64,000 nucleotides of DNA from Cognatishimia sp. F0-27 (GTDB lineage: Bacteria; Pseudomonadota; Alphaproteobacteria; Rhodobacterales; Rhodobacteraceae), in the NCBI RefSeq assembly GCF_020667845.1, contig NZ_JAFMPQ010000020.1, positions 1-64,000 of the forward strand. The letters are read 5' to 3'. The stretch's first letter is position 1. Each line of letters opens with the position of its first letter. Made by a program: the position numbers and the translations under genes. The notes below the pieces were generated by a model that worked only from the letters and a program-made list of their open reading frames with translations, was not told the DNA's origin and ran no database searches. This document shows, one piece after another, positions 9,415 to 18,361 of this stretch.

Positions 9415-10416
9415 TCAGAGGTCGAGATCGAGCGTCACCGGAAAATGGTCCGACGCCGTGAGCAAAGCATCCCGCAGCGCTTCGTCCTGCCAGCAGACAG
9501 GATCGTCGAACGGATGCCAGATGCGCCAGCGCGGGGCCCTTGCCCTGAGATCGGCCGAGATCATCAGGTAATCGAGCAGCGCCTGAAGATAGCGGTTTTC
9601 ACCCTTGAGGAAGAACCGCGCCGTGGAGGGTTGTGCACCGATCCGCTGCGCAAGCGCCCGCGCGGCATGCGGATCGTAAAGCGCCTCGGCTCCCGCTCCC
9701 ATGAGGATCTCAACCGAGCTGCGCCCGAACAGCGCCTCGAAACTGTCAAGCCCGGGACCGTCATTGAGGTCACCGGCAAGGATCACTGATTGACCATCGG
9801 CCAGCAGGCTGCTGACCCTCTTGCGCAGCCAGATCGCCTGCGCCAATTGCTTGCGGCGATTTGCAATTGCCAGACGCATGATCGCGTCCCGCCCCTTGGC
9901 GCCATGCGGGGCCTTGGACTTGAGATGCGCCCCGATCATGTGCAGCGCAACGCCCGAGGCGGTCTCGATGGCAAGCTCCAGCGGCGGTTTGGAAAAGGTC
10001 ACCGTGTCGAGCGTGGCGTCGATATCGAGATCAATGTGGAACGCGTCATCAAAGCGCGGCGCGTCGGGCGTTCCGCCGGGTGCATGGCGCACGGAGATCA
10101 CATCGGGATCAAAGAGCAGCGCGATTTCCTGCTGCGTATCATTGACAAACCCGGTCATGACCGACCGGGCCCGCAAACCCGCCGCCTCGGCAAAGCGGCT
10201 GAGCGCGCGCGTTGTGGAACGGCGCCGGTTCGTGTCGGGCGCCTCGATGATCATCACCGCATCCGCGTCGATTTCGCGAAACACCCGGATCAGCGCGTCG
10301 ATCTGCATGGCGCGGGTCACGTTGTGACGTGCCGACCAGCCTCCGTTGTCGAGAAGCGTTCCGTCATTGTCGAAAAGCGCATCGAACCACTCGACGTTAT
10401 AGGTTGCAAACCGCAT
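9415..10416 (-). CDS. Endonuclease/exonuclease/phosphatase (EEP) family protein
   Basis: A 333-residue EEP-fold hydrolase. The hallmarks are MRFATYNVEWFD at the N-terminus, the metal-binding IIEAPD near residue 54, HMIGAHLKSK near residue 177, GDLNDGPGLDSFEALFG near 230, and the C-terminal SDHFPVTLDL. These give a Mg2+-dependent phosphodiesterase or phosphatase acting on nucleic acid, nucleotides or lipids; the substrate is not decided by sequence. ATG 10416 was chosen because the EEP core begins there and a GGCGGCGGG purine run precedes it. The longer ORF upstream overlaps dnaJ. It lies 17 bp downstream of the TerB-DnaJ gene in a likely operon. Confidence 0.82.
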   Translation of the reverse strand: MRFATYNVEWFDALFDNDGTLLDNGGWSARHNVTRAMQIDALIRVFREIDADAVMIIEAPDTNRRRSTTRALSRFAEAAGLRARSVMTGFVNDTQQEIALLFDPDVISVRHAPGGTPDAPRFDDAFHIDLDIDATLDTVTFSKPPLELAIETASGVALHMIGAHLKSKAPHGAKGRDAIMRLAIANRRKQLAQAIWLRKRVSSLLADGQSVILAGDLNDGPGLDSFEALFGRSSVEILMGAGAEALYDPHAARALAQRIGAQPSTARFFLKGENRYLQALLDYLMISADLRARAPRWRIWHPFDDPVCWQDEALRDALLTASDHFPVTLDLDL

Positions 10417-10433
10417 CCCGCCGCCGACCCGCG

Positions 10434-11120
10434 TCACGCCGCCGAGGCGCGGTTGCGGATGTCTTCCCAGGCGCGGTTGATATCCTGCATGCGCCGCTCC
10501 GACAGGCGCACGGCCTCTTGCGGCACCCCGCGCGCAATCATCCGGTCGGGATGCGTTTCGCGCACCAGTTGCCGCCACGCCTTGCGGATCTCCTCGATGG
10601 GTGTCTCGGGCGTGACACCCAACACCGTGTAGGGATCCGGCAGGGCATCGGGGACAAACCGCGCCCGCATTGTCAAGAACCGGGTCTCGCCAAGTTCGAA
10701 GATCTCCGCCACCCGTTCAAGAAACGCATCCTCAGCCGGATGATAGGTGCCATCGGCCAGCGCGATATGGAACAGGCCCTCCATCAGGTCGCAAAGCGTG
10801 CTGCGATCCTCACCAAACATCGCCCGGATGCGGCGCGCATAATCTTCGAACCCCGCCACGTCCTGGCGCGCAAGATTGAAGACCCGCGCGGCGGCAGCCT
10901 CGTCCGCCTGTCCGATGTGAAACACTTCGCGGAATGCCGTGACCTCGTCACGGGTTACCAGCCCGTCCGCCTTGGCCATCTTTGCAGACAGGGCAATCAC
11001 CGCGATGGTGAAGCCCACCGTCCGTTCAGGCGGAGCGCGCAGCCGGTCAAAGACCTCGGAGAGGCCCTCGCCACTGGCAAGCGCGGAAAGCGCGTCTGAT
11101 ATGCGCGACCAAATCGACAT
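10434..11120 (-). CDS. TerB-DnaJ (DjlA-like) co-chaperone
   Basis: 228 residues. A TerB-like helical domain (about 35-150) contains AKMAKADGLVTRDEV and the second EF-like turn LADGTYHPAED. A C-terminal J domain (about 163-228) opens DPYTVLGV and carries the invariant HPD at residues 190-192. It differs from E. coli DjlA in lacking an N-terminal membrane anchor. The J domain should stimulate an Hsp70 (DnaK) ATPase; client and metal dependence are unknown. Start ATG 11120 is set by the MSIWSRI beginning common in relatives. First gene of a probable minus-strand operon with the EEP nuclease and the periplasmic protein. Confidence 0.85.
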   Translation of the reverse strand: MSIWSRISDALSALASGEGLSEVFDRLRAPPERTVGFTIAVIALSAKMAKADGLVTRDEVTAFREVFHIGQADEAAAARVFNLARQDVAGFEDYARRIRAMFGEDRSTLCDLMEGLFHIALADGTYHPAEDAFLERVAEIFELGETRFLTMRARFVPDALPDPYTVLGVTPETPIEEIRKAWRQLVRETHPDRMIARGVPQEAVRLSERRMQDINRAWEDIRNRASAA

Positions 11121-11240
11121 GCCCGGAGTGTAAGACAGCCGCCCGGCGCTGTCAGGCAGCTTATGGGGGCGATTTGTCGACAATGGCGGCCATGGCCTGC
11201 GGCCCAAGGCCGCGCCTCCGGCGGCCAAGGCCCGTTTCGT

Positions 11241-11852
11241 CTAGCGTAGCGTGACCGTCCGCCCCAACGATTGCAGCGTCGCCTCAAGGCCGGGGGCACC
11301 GGTTTCGAACGACACAAGGGGCGCATCCAGATACGGGTCCAGCAGCGCGCGCAGAGCCTCTGCTTCCGGGTGCCGGACCGTCAAGCCGCTCATTGACAGC
11401 GCGGGTTTGGCCAACGACAGGCCCGGCGGCGTGTCGGAATGCCATTGAATGAGCGCTGGAAACAGCCCGTCAAACGGCAACATGCCATCGCGCGGCACCG
11501 CCATCGACCAGCGCAGGTTTCCCCGTGACAACGCAACGGCCTCACCCGCCATCGGAAGCGCGTGGATCGCGGCGTCGAGATCGTCGGTGCGAAGGATCCA
11601 CTTGTCGAGCCGGGGCGCGCCGCGAAACGCATCAAGCCCGAACCAGCGGGCATAGGGTGGACGGGGCACGGTCGGATCAATGGCAATCGCTTCGAGGTAG
11701 AGCGCAGGCTCCATCCCCAATAGCCGGTTATGGGTGGCAAAATGCGCGTGCTGACCGCCCGGCCCCATCGGTTGACCAAGGCAGTCTTCCACATGCGCCG
11801 TGGCCGCTCCGAGTGTCTCGCCCGCAACCGCGATGTGATCCAGTTCCAGCAT
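11241..11852 (-). CDS. VOC-superfamily (glyoxalase-like) protein
   Basis: 203 residues beginning MLELDHIAVAGETL, the first beta-strand of a vicinal-oxygen-chelate module. A histidine-rich metal-site candidate follows (GGQHAHFATHNRLL near residues 33-46), then EAIAIDP with the second conserved Glu. It fits the Glyoxalase_3 type, usually of unknown substrate. The start is strongly supported by AAAGGAGGAGG before ATG 11852. The gene is divergent from lexA, and the intergenic space between them carries the LexA box. Confidence 0.78.
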   Translation of the reverse strand: MLELDHIAVAGETLGAATAHVEDCLGQPMGPGGQHAHFATHNRLLGMEPALYLEAIAIDPTVPRPPYARWFGLDAFRGAPRLDKWILRTDDLDAAIHALPMAGEAVALSRGNLRWSMAVPRDGMLPFDGLFPALIQWHSDTPPGLSLAKPALSMSGLTVRHPEAEALRALLDPYLDAPLVSFETGAPGLEATLQSLGRTVTLR

Positions 11853-11954
11853 TCCCGGCCTCCTCCTTTGCCAACGCCGCCACCCTAGAAGGCTCTGCCG
11901 AAACACACAAACGGGCAACCGGGCCACGGTTTCAAGCGGCGAATCATGAAATCG

Positions 11955-11983
11955 TTGACACAAAACATGAACATGAATAGAAC
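11955..11983 (+). promoter_or_regulatory. lexA promoter with SOS box
   Basis: TTGACA (11955-11960) and TAGAAC (11978-11983) with 17-bp spacing form a sigma-70-type promoter. Overlapping the -10 is GAAC-N7-GAAC (11969-11983), the exact alphaproteobacterial LexA operator. LexA binding would block RNA polymerase, which gives autoregulation of lexA. Confidence 0.88.
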
Positions 11984-12055
11984 AAAAGTTAACACTGACC
12001 CCAATCATAGGTCCCGCCACGGACCAGAGATCACATGAACGCCGGAGGCCCACGC

Positions 12056-12754
12056 ATGCTCACGAAGAAACAACTGGACCTGCTGAATTTCATCCACACG
12101 CGCATGGCACGGGATGGGGTTCCGCCCAGCTTCGACGAGATGAAAGATGCGCTGGACCTGCGCTCCAAAAGCGGGATCCACCGCCTGATTACCGCGCTGG
12201 AAGAGCGCGGCTTCATCCGCCGCCTGCCCCACAAGGCGCGCGCGCTTGAAATCGTGAAACTGCCCGACAGCCTCGCCGGCCGCCAGTCCGGTTTTCATCC
12301 GCGCGTGATTGATGGCGACCGACCGGATACGCCGCAGGCCGCCCCCACTCCGATCATGGAGAGCGGCGGGCTTGCGCAACTGCCACTCATGGGCCGGATC
12401 GCGGCGGGTATTCCGATCGAGGCGATCAACGACCCGCCGCCCGGCATCGCCGTTCCCGGCCAGATGCTCAAGGGGCGTGGCCGCCATTACGCGCTTGAGG
12501 TCAAGGGCGACTCGATGATCGAAGCCGGGATCAATGACGGCGATGTCGTGGTGATCGAAGAGACCGCCTCCGCGCGGGACGGTGAGATCGTCGTGGCGCA
12601 GGTCGAAGGCTATGAAGCGACGCTGAAACGCTTCCGCCGCCGCGGCGACACGGTGATCCTTGAAGCAGCCAACCCGGCTTACGAGCCGCGCGTTCTGCCG
12701 GCCGGATCGGTCAGTGTGCAGGGCAAGCTGGTCGGATTGATCCGCACCTACTGA
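12056..12754 (+). CDS. lexA: LexA, SOS-response repressor
   Basis: 232 residues. An N-terminal winged helix-turn-helix ([14 protein letters not shown], then [25 protein letters not shown]) binds the GAAC-N7-GAAC operator seen upstream. The C-terminal S24 peptidase domain has the self-cleavage Ala117-Gly118 bond in RIAAGIP, nucleophile Ser153 in GDSMIEAG and general base Lys191 in ATLKRF. Activated RecA triggers autocleavage, which derepresses DNA repair. ATG 12056 is preferred over the in-frame ATG at 12035 because GGAGG lies 8 bases before it and homologues start MLTKKQ. Convergent with comEC. Confidence 0.96.
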   Translation: MLTKKQLDLLNFIHTRMARDGVPPSFDEMKDALDLRSKSGIHRLITALEERGFIRRLPHKARALEIVKLPDSLAGRQSGFHPRVIDGDRPDTPQAAPTPIMESGGLAQLPLMGRIAAGIPIEAINDPPPGIAVPGQMLKGRGRHYALEVKGDSMIEAGINDGDVVVIEETASARDGEIVVAQVEGYEATLKRFRRRGDTVILEAANPAYEPRVLPAGSVSVQGKLVGLIRTY

Positions 12755-12770
12755 GATCGCGCCCCAATAC

Positions 12771-12801
12771 GCGACGCGCGGCGCGAGATGCCGTGCGTCG
12801 C
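12771..12801. terminator. Possible hairpin between lexA and comEC
   Basis: GCGACGC (12771-12777) and GCGTCGC (12795-12801) are perfect 7-bp arms around a 17-base GC-rich loop, between two convergent genes. No T-run follows on either strand, so intrinsic termination is uncertain. Confidence 0.3.
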
Positions 12802-12862
12802 ATGGTGGTCGGGCTGCTGCGAAGGGCGTCGCCCCAAACATCTCCACTCGGCCGACGTCTTC

Positions 12863-14962
12863 TCACGGCGCGCGACGCGCGATCAACAAACCCTGTTCCG
12901 GAAGTCCGGCGCTGTGTTTGTTCGGGTAGACACCCGCCCAGAGGCGCAAGCCGGTGCGATGCGCCGCCTGCACCATGCGATACCCCCTGTCCTCGGCAAA
13001 CAGCGCAATCGCGCCGGTGTGCCGGAGGCGCGCAGGGTCCAACAGAACACAGTCCCCTTCCAACGCGGCCTCGCTGCTCGCGACGATGATTTGCCCCGCA
13101 TCACACTCTGTCCACGCGCGGATGGCGCGTTTGCCTTGCAGATGCACAACCTCCGTTCCTGACAGAGTATAGCGCGCGGTGCGCGCGGCGTCCGGCTCCG
13201 GCCAAAGCGCCGCCGCTTCCTCCTGGGACATGCCGTGCCCGTCGTTCTCCAGCCAGATCTCCGCCACAAACCCTGCACCACGCGCTTTCGAGAGCGCCCG
13301 CCCATGCTCCGTCAAGACGCCGACCAACCCACCCGTATTGGCAATCAGCAGGGCCGGCCGCTGGGTCTGGGCCCACAAGAGCGTCGCCAGAAGCAACGGC
13401 CCGATCCCGACAAGGCGCCCCGCGCCGCGCCAGAGGCAAAGGATCAGCCCGCCCAGGGCAAGCAACGCGAGGACACCCGCCTGTGGCGCCTTGATCGCCC
13501 GCGTGGCCCCCTCCCACGCCGCCACCTGATCGGCCACGAAAAGGATCCAGTCCAGCCCGAGCCCCATCACCCAAAGCGGGATCCAGTCCAGCCCGAAGGG
13601 CATCGCCAGCGCCGCAACCACCGCCATCGGGACGACCAGAATGCCCATCACCGGGACAGAGACAAGATTTGCGATCAGCCCGTAATGGGCGATCTGGTTG
13701 AAATGGGCCATGCCGACCGGTGCGGTTGCAAACCCGGCCACCGCCGACGAGACAAACAGCGAAAATACCGGGATGGCCCATCGTGGCAAGGGGTGCTCCC
13801 GTTGCACATGCGTGAGCTGTTCGAACACCGCGACAAGCGCGGTTGTCGCGGCAAAGGACATCTGGAAACCCGGGCCGAGCAGCGCCTCTGGTTGCCAGAC
13901 GAGCACAATCAACGCCGCCATCGCAACCGCCCGCAGGGAGATGGCCCGGCGATCGAGCATCAACGCGCAGAGCGCGGTTGCGGCCATGATGAAGGCGCGC
14001 TCGGTGGCCACGTTCCCGCCAGACAGCAAGAGGTAGCCAAACGCCGCGAGCAAGGCTCCGGCAGCGGCAATCTTCTTGACCGGCCATCGGTGCCGTGTGG
14101 CGGGTATGATGAGCAGCGCAAGGCGCAGCGCGGCAAACACAAATCCTGCCAGCAGCCCCATGTGCAGGCCGGAAATCGCGAGAAGATGCGCAAGATTGGT
14201 ATCGCGCAAGGCCTGCAACGTGTCTTGCCCCATGCCCGACCTGTCGCCGGACATGACAGCCGCCGCAAAGGCCCCGCTGTCACCGGGCAAGGCGGTCTGC
14301 ACGCGCGCGGACAGCCACATGCGCGCCTTGAACACGGACAAACCGTTGCCGGGCGGTTCAAGCAGAACGACCGGGTTGCGCGTGTATCCAACCGCGCCGA
14401 GCCGGAGGAACCAGGCGTGGCGGCGAAAATCGAACCCGCCGGGTTCGACAGCGCCGCCCGGTTGCGACAGGTGACCGGTTGTCAGGATCACCGCGCCGGG
14501 GCTGGGCTCGGCAAAGCCTTGCTGCCCGTGCAATGAGATGCGCACGCGCTGAGGTGTGTCGCGCGGGTCCATCCGTTCCAGCACCACGCGGTCGAGTGTC
14601 ACGCGCACCGCGTCCGAAGCGGACCGGTCCACGCCAACAACCCGTCCCTCTATGCTGCCGTAATAGCGAAAATCGAGCACCGGTCCCGCCACGCTGTGTG
14701 CCCGCAATCCGGCCAGACCGATGCCAAGCAGAACCAGCGCCAGCCCCGCGATCAGAACGCCCCAGACCGCCCCTGCAACCCTCGGCCCCGTCACCCCGCC
14801 GAGCCCCAGCACGACCAGCCCCCAAAGCGCCCATAGAGGCGGCTCGAACCGCAGCGAGAAATAGAAACCGATGCCGCATGCCAAGGCCACCGGCGCCCAC
14901 GGGAACAGGTGGCCCCTCTGGCCCAGCAGCATGTGTTCGAGTCTGGTCAGCACCGGCGCCAT
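12863..14962 (-). CDS. comEC: ComEC/Rec2 family DNA-uptake channel
   Basis: About 699 residues, polytopic. After an N-terminal membrane anchor and an OB-fold-like DUF4131 region (about 70-180), the competence domain carries [17 protein letters not shown] near residue 245. Further helices with [16 protein letters not shown] and [16 protein letters not shown] follow. The C-terminal 200 residues look like the beta-lactamase-like part, but the HxHxDH signature is not evident, so the nuclease domain may be reduced. The family moves single-stranded DNA across the inner membrane in transformation and in gene-transfer-agent reception. ATG 14962 follows AAGGGG; the ORF can also begin at a GTG at 14980. 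Confidence 0.9.
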   Translation of the reverse strand: MAPVLTRLEHMLLGQRGHLFPWAPVALACGIGFYFSLRFEPPLWALWGLVVLGLGGVTGPRVAGAVWGVLIAGLALVLLGIGLAGLRAHSVAGPVLDFRYYGSIEGRVVGVDRSASDAVRVTLDRVVLERMDPRDTPQRVRISLHGQQGFAEPSPGAVILTTGHLSQPGGAVEPGGFDFRRHAWFLRLGAVGYTRNPVVLLEPPGNGLSVFKARMWLSARVQTALPGDSGAFAAAVMSGDRSGMGQDTLQALRDTNLAHLLAISGLHMGLLAGFVFAALRLALLIIPATRHRWPVKKIAAAGALLAAFGYLLLSGGNVATERAFIMAATALCALMLDRRAISLRAVAMAALIVLVWQPEALLGPGFQMSFAATTALVAVFEQLTHVQREHPLPRWAIPVFSLFVSSAVAGFATAPVGMAHFNQIAHYGLIANLVSVPVMGILVVPMAVVAALAMPFGLDWIPLWVMGLGLDWILFVADQVAAWEGATRAIKAPQAGVLALLALGGLILCLWRGAGRLVGIGPLLLATLLWAQTQRPALLIANTGGLVGVLTEHGRALSKARGAGFVAEIWLENDGHGMSQEEAAALWPEPDAARTARYTLSGTEVVHLQGKRAIRAWTECDAGQIIVASSEAALEGDCVLLDPARLRHTGAIALFAEDRGYRMVQAAHRTGLRLWAGVYPNKHSAGLPEQGLLIARRAP

Positions 14963-15040
14963 ATCTTGCCCCTTGGCCACACGCCAAGTAGAGAACGCGA
15001 CAAGCCTAGACCCCTCCCCGTTAGCAAAAGGTTAACCAAG

Positions 15041-16492
15041 ATGACCCTTTCCGAGACCTCCTCCGGTCCCAAGACAGGCGACACGCCGGTTGTGACGCGC
15101 TTTGCACCTTCGCCCACGGGCTTCCTGCATATCGGCGGCGCGCGCACCGCGTTGTTCAACTGGCTTTTTGCGCGTGGGCGCGGCGGCCGATTCCTTCTGC
15201 GCATCGAGGATACCGACCGCGCCCGGTCGACCCCCGAAGCGACCCAAGCCATTCTCGACGGGATGGCCTGGCTCGGGCTGGATCATGACGGCGAGGTGAT
15301 CAGCCAGGCCTCGCGCGCCGACCGGCATGCAGAGGTCGCCCACGAATTGTTGTCCAAAGGGGCCGCCTACAAGTGTTTCTCTTCCCAGGACGAGATCGAA
15401 GCATTTCGCGAGACCGCACGGGCCGAAGGGCGCTCGACCCTGTTCCAGAGCCCATGGCGCGACGCAGACCCGGCCACGCACCCCGCGGACACCCCCTTCG
15501 TGATCCGGCTGCGCACACCGCAGGAGGGCGCAACCGTCATCCGCGACGCGGTGCAGGGCGATGTGACGATCCGCAATGACCAGCTCGACGACATGATTCT
15601 GCTGCGGTCCGATGGCACGCCGGTCTATATGCTGGCCGTGGTTGTGGATGACCATGATATGGGCGTGACCCACGTGATCCGGGGCGACGATCATCTCAAC
15701 AACGCCGCGCGCCAGATGGGGATCTACACCGCGATGGGGTGGGACGTGCCTGTATGGGCGCATATTCCACTGATCCATGGCCCGGACGGCAAGAAACTTT
15801 CCAAGCGGCACGGCGCGCTCGGGGTCGAGGAATACCAGAAGCTTGGCTACCCGGCGGCGGGCATGCGCAACTATCTCGCACGGCTCGGCTGGAGCCATGG
15901 TGACGCGGAGTTCTTCACCGATGCGCAGGCCAAGGCATGGTTCGATCTGACCGGAATCGGGAAAAGCCCCGCGCGGTTCGACTTCAAGAAACTCGAAAAC
16001 CTCTCCGGTCAGCATATAGCCGCCTCTGACGATGCTGCACTGCTGCAAGAGATCCATGCGTTTTGCGCAGCGACCGGGGCCGATCCGCTGAGCGAAGCGC
16101 AATCGGACGGGCTTCTTCGTGCGATGTATTGCCTCAAGGATAGAGCCAAGACGATCCCGGAACTGCTTGAAAAAGCTCAGTTTGTCTTGGCAAGCCGTCC
16201 TTTGGTCCCAGATGAGAAAGCGGCAAAAAACCTTAATCCGGTATCCCGTGGTATACTGGCCGCGTTGACGCCGCAGTTGCAAAATGCTAGCTGGTCCCGT
16301 GACGACCTCGAAGCGTGTCTGGGCGAGTTTGCCGAGGCACAAGGGACCAAATTCGGCAAGCTGGCTGGCCCGATGCGGGCTGCGCTCGCGGGCCGGGCCG
16401 TCACACCGAGCGTCTTTGACATGTTGCTCGTCCTGGGCCGTGAGGAAAGCCTCGCGCGGCTTCAGGATGCGAGCGCGCCCATGGACGCCTGA
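15041..16492 (+). CDS. gltX: Glutamyl-tRNA synthetase
   Basis: A 483-residue class I aminoacyl-tRNA synthetase. The HIGH signature is [21 protein letters not shown] near residue 25. The glutamate-recognition segment is [12 protein letters not shown], and [11 protein letters not shown] near residue 250 is the KMSKS loop. The C-terminal third is the helical anticodon-binding domain. It charges tRNA-Glu, or possibly also tRNA-Gln as one of two paralogues that many Rhodobacterales carry. Start ATG 15041 follows AAAAGGTTAACCAAG and matches the beginning of the conserved core. Divergent from comEC and upstream of gltA. Confidence 0.95.
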   Translation: MTLSETSSGPKTGDTPVVTRFAPSPTGFLHIGGARTALFNWLFARGRGGRFLLRIEDTDRARSTPEATQAILDGMAWLGLDHDGEVISQASRADRHAEVAHELLSKGAAYKCFSSQDEIEAFRETARAEGRSTLFQSPWRDADPATHPADTPFVIRLRTPQEGATVIRDAVQGDVTIRNDQLDDMILLRSDGTPVYMLAVVVDDHDMGVTHVIRGDDHLNNAARQMGIYTAMGWDVPVWAHIPLIHGPDGKKLSKRHGALGVEEYQKLGYPAAGMRNYLARLGWSHGDAEFFTDAQAKAWFDLTGIGKSPARFDFKKLENLSGQHIAASDDAALLQEIHAFCAATGADPLSEAQSDGLLRAMYCLKDRAKTIPELLEKAQFVLASRPLVPDEKAAKNLNPVSRGILAALTPQLQNASWSRDDLEACLGEFAEAQGTKFGKLAGPMRAALAGRAVTPSVFDMLLVLGREESLARLQDASAPMDA

Positions 16493-16672
16493 CAACAGGC
16501 GCCCTCCCCGAGGCGCGCGCAAGATCCACGGCAAGGGCGTGTTTGACACGTCCCTGTCTACCGCGCCCCGAACGGCCACCACTCCCGTGGATCCGCCGGG
16601 GTACAGGCGCCCCTGGCGGGGCTCGACTTCGCGCCCCACGCTCGGGCGCCAGACTACACAGGGGACGACGCC

Positions 16673-17968
16673 ATGGCTGAAAGCAAGAAATCCGCCACAC
16701 TCACTATTGACGGGCAATCCTACGAATTGCCGATCTACTCACCGACCGCAGGCCCGGATGTGCTCGACATCCGCAAGCTCTATGCGCAATCGGGTGTGTT
16801 TACCTATGATCCGGGCTTCACATCCACAGCGGCCTGCGACAGCACGATCACCTTTATCGACGGCGGCAAAGGCGAGCTTTTGCACCGCGGCTATCCCATC
16901 GACCAGCTGGCCAGCAAGTCGCATTATCTTGAGGTGTGCTACCTGCTGCTTTATGGTGAGCTGCCCTCCGCGACCGAGTTGGAGATCTTCGAAGCGACCA
17001 TCACCCGCCACACGATGATCCACGAGCAGATGCACAACTTCTTCCGTGGGTTCCGGCGCGATGCGCACCCGATGGCGATCATGGTCGGCGCGGTTGGCGC
17101 AATGGCCGCGTTCTACCACGACAGCACCGACATCAACGATCCGCACCAGCGCGAGATTGCCTCGCACAGGCTCATCGCCAAGGTGCCGACCATCGCGGCG
17201 ATGGCCTACAAGTATTCCATCGGTCAACCCTTCGTCTACCCGCGCAACGATCTCGACTACGCGGCCAACTTCCTGCACATGTGCTTTGCCGTGCCTGCTG
17301 AGGAATACGTGGTGGACCCGATCCTTGCCCGCGCCATGGACAGGATCTTCACTCTGCATGCGGATCACGAGCAGAACGCCTCGACCTCGACCGTGCGTCT
17401 GGCCTCCTCTTCCGGTGCCAACCCGTTTGCCTGCATCGCGGCCGGTATCGCCTGCCTCTGGGGTCCGGCCCATGGCGGCGCCAACCAGGCCTGCCTCGAG
17501 ATGCTCAAGGAAATCGGCACCCCGGACCGGATCCCCGAGTTCATCGCCCGTGCAAAGGACAAGGATGATCCCTTCCGCCTGATGGGCTTCGGTCACCGGG
17601 TCTACAAGAATTTCGACCCGCGCGCGACGGTGATGAAGCAATCCGCCGATGAGGTTCTCGACCTGCTGGGTGTGGAGAACAACCCGATCCTTCAAGTGGC
17701 CAAGGAACTTGAGCAGGCGGCGTTGAACGACCCGTATTTCGCGGACAAGAAGCTGTTCCCGAATGTGGACTTCTACTCGGGCATCATCCTCGAAGCGATG
17801 GGCTTCCCCACTTCCATGTTTACACCGGTCTTTGCCCTGTCGCGGACCGTTGGCTGGATCAGCCAGTGGAAAGAACAGCTTGCGGACCCGCAAATGAAGA
17901 TCGGTCGCCCGCGTCAGCTGTATCTCGGCACGGCGATGCGCGATTACGTGGATATCGAAAACCGCTGA
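16673..17968 (+). CDS. gltA: Citrate synthase (type II)
   Basis: A 431-residue hexameric-type citrate synthase condensing acetyl-CoA with oxaloacetate, the entry to the TCA cycle. Characteristic blocks are [22 protein letters not shown] near 42-63, [16 protein letters not shown] near 225-240, [15 protein letters not shown] near 264-278 with an active-site His, and [15 protein letters not shown] near 303-317 with the second His and substrate arginines. The conserved aspartate lies in the PNVDFYSG segment. The start follows GGGGACGACGCC. It is 180 bp after gltX, enough for its own promoter, and a terminator-like hairpin follows. Confidence 0.96.
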   Translation: MAESKKSATLTIDGQSYELPIYSPTAGPDVLDIRKLYAQSGVFTYDPGFTSTAACDSTITFIDGGKGELLHRGYPIDQLASKSHYLEVCYLLLYGELPSATELEIFEATITRHTMIHEQMHNFFRGFRRDAHPMAIMVGAVGAMAAFYHDSTDINDPHQREIASHRLIAKVPTIAAMAYKYSIGQPFVYPRNDLDYAANFLHMCFAVPAEEYVVDPILARAMDRIFTLHADHEQNASTSTVRLASSSGANPFACIAAGIACLWGPAHGGANQACLEMLKEIGTPDRIPEFIARAKDKDDPFRLMGFGHRVYKNFDPRATVMKQSADEVLDLLGVENNPILQVAKELEQAALNDPYFADKKLFPNVDFYSGIILEAMGFPTSMFTPVFALSRTVGWISQWKEQLADPQMKIGRPRQLYLGTAMRDYVDIENR

Positions 17969-18005
17969 TCCGCGCGCTTTGCGCAGGATCACAACCGATT
18001 GGCTC

Positions 18006-18040
18006 AAGGCCCGGCATTCTCTCGATGGCGGGCCTTTGTT
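18006..18040 (+). terminator. Terminator-like hairpin after gltA
   Basis: AAGGCCCG (18006-18013) pairs with CGGGCCTT (18029-18036). The stem can be extended by CAT/ATG across one mismatch, leaving the 7-base loop TCTCTCG. TTTGTT follows. It lies 38 bp after the gltA stop. Confidence 0.7.
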
Positions 18041-18122
18041 GTGCCCGCGCGCCTAAGCGCCACGCCCTCTGTCATGGCCATTGAGACAGCTCCGCTGCCC
18101 TGCCATGCGGTGAGTCGCATCA

Positions 18123-18141
18123 TCCGAAAACAGGTTTCGGA
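18123..18141. repeat. Inverted repeat TCCGAAA-N5-TTTCGGA
   Basis: Perfect 7-bp arms around ACAGG, in the 390-bp space between gltA and the acidic repeat protein gene. A second dyad, TTTTCGAAAG, lies 15 bp on. The sequence resembles the short palindromic intergenic repeats of alphaproteobacteria, or it could be an operator. Nothing else is evident in 18041-18361. Confidence 0.4.
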
Positions 18142-18361
18142 CAATTTTCACTCTTTTCGAAAGAGCATCGGTGTTTGCGAAGTGCTGCGATTGTTTCGAG
18201 TTGGGAAACTGGACCAATCCAAACCGGGCGAGACCGTGGCGGAAACCGATTGTTTCTACGGATAATGGCGAGAATTCGACCAGTTGATGGCAAGTCTTGT
18301 GTCAGTTTTGACCACGCGCCCTCGCTTTGCCGTCCGCGCCTTGCATGATCCGGAGTTCATT

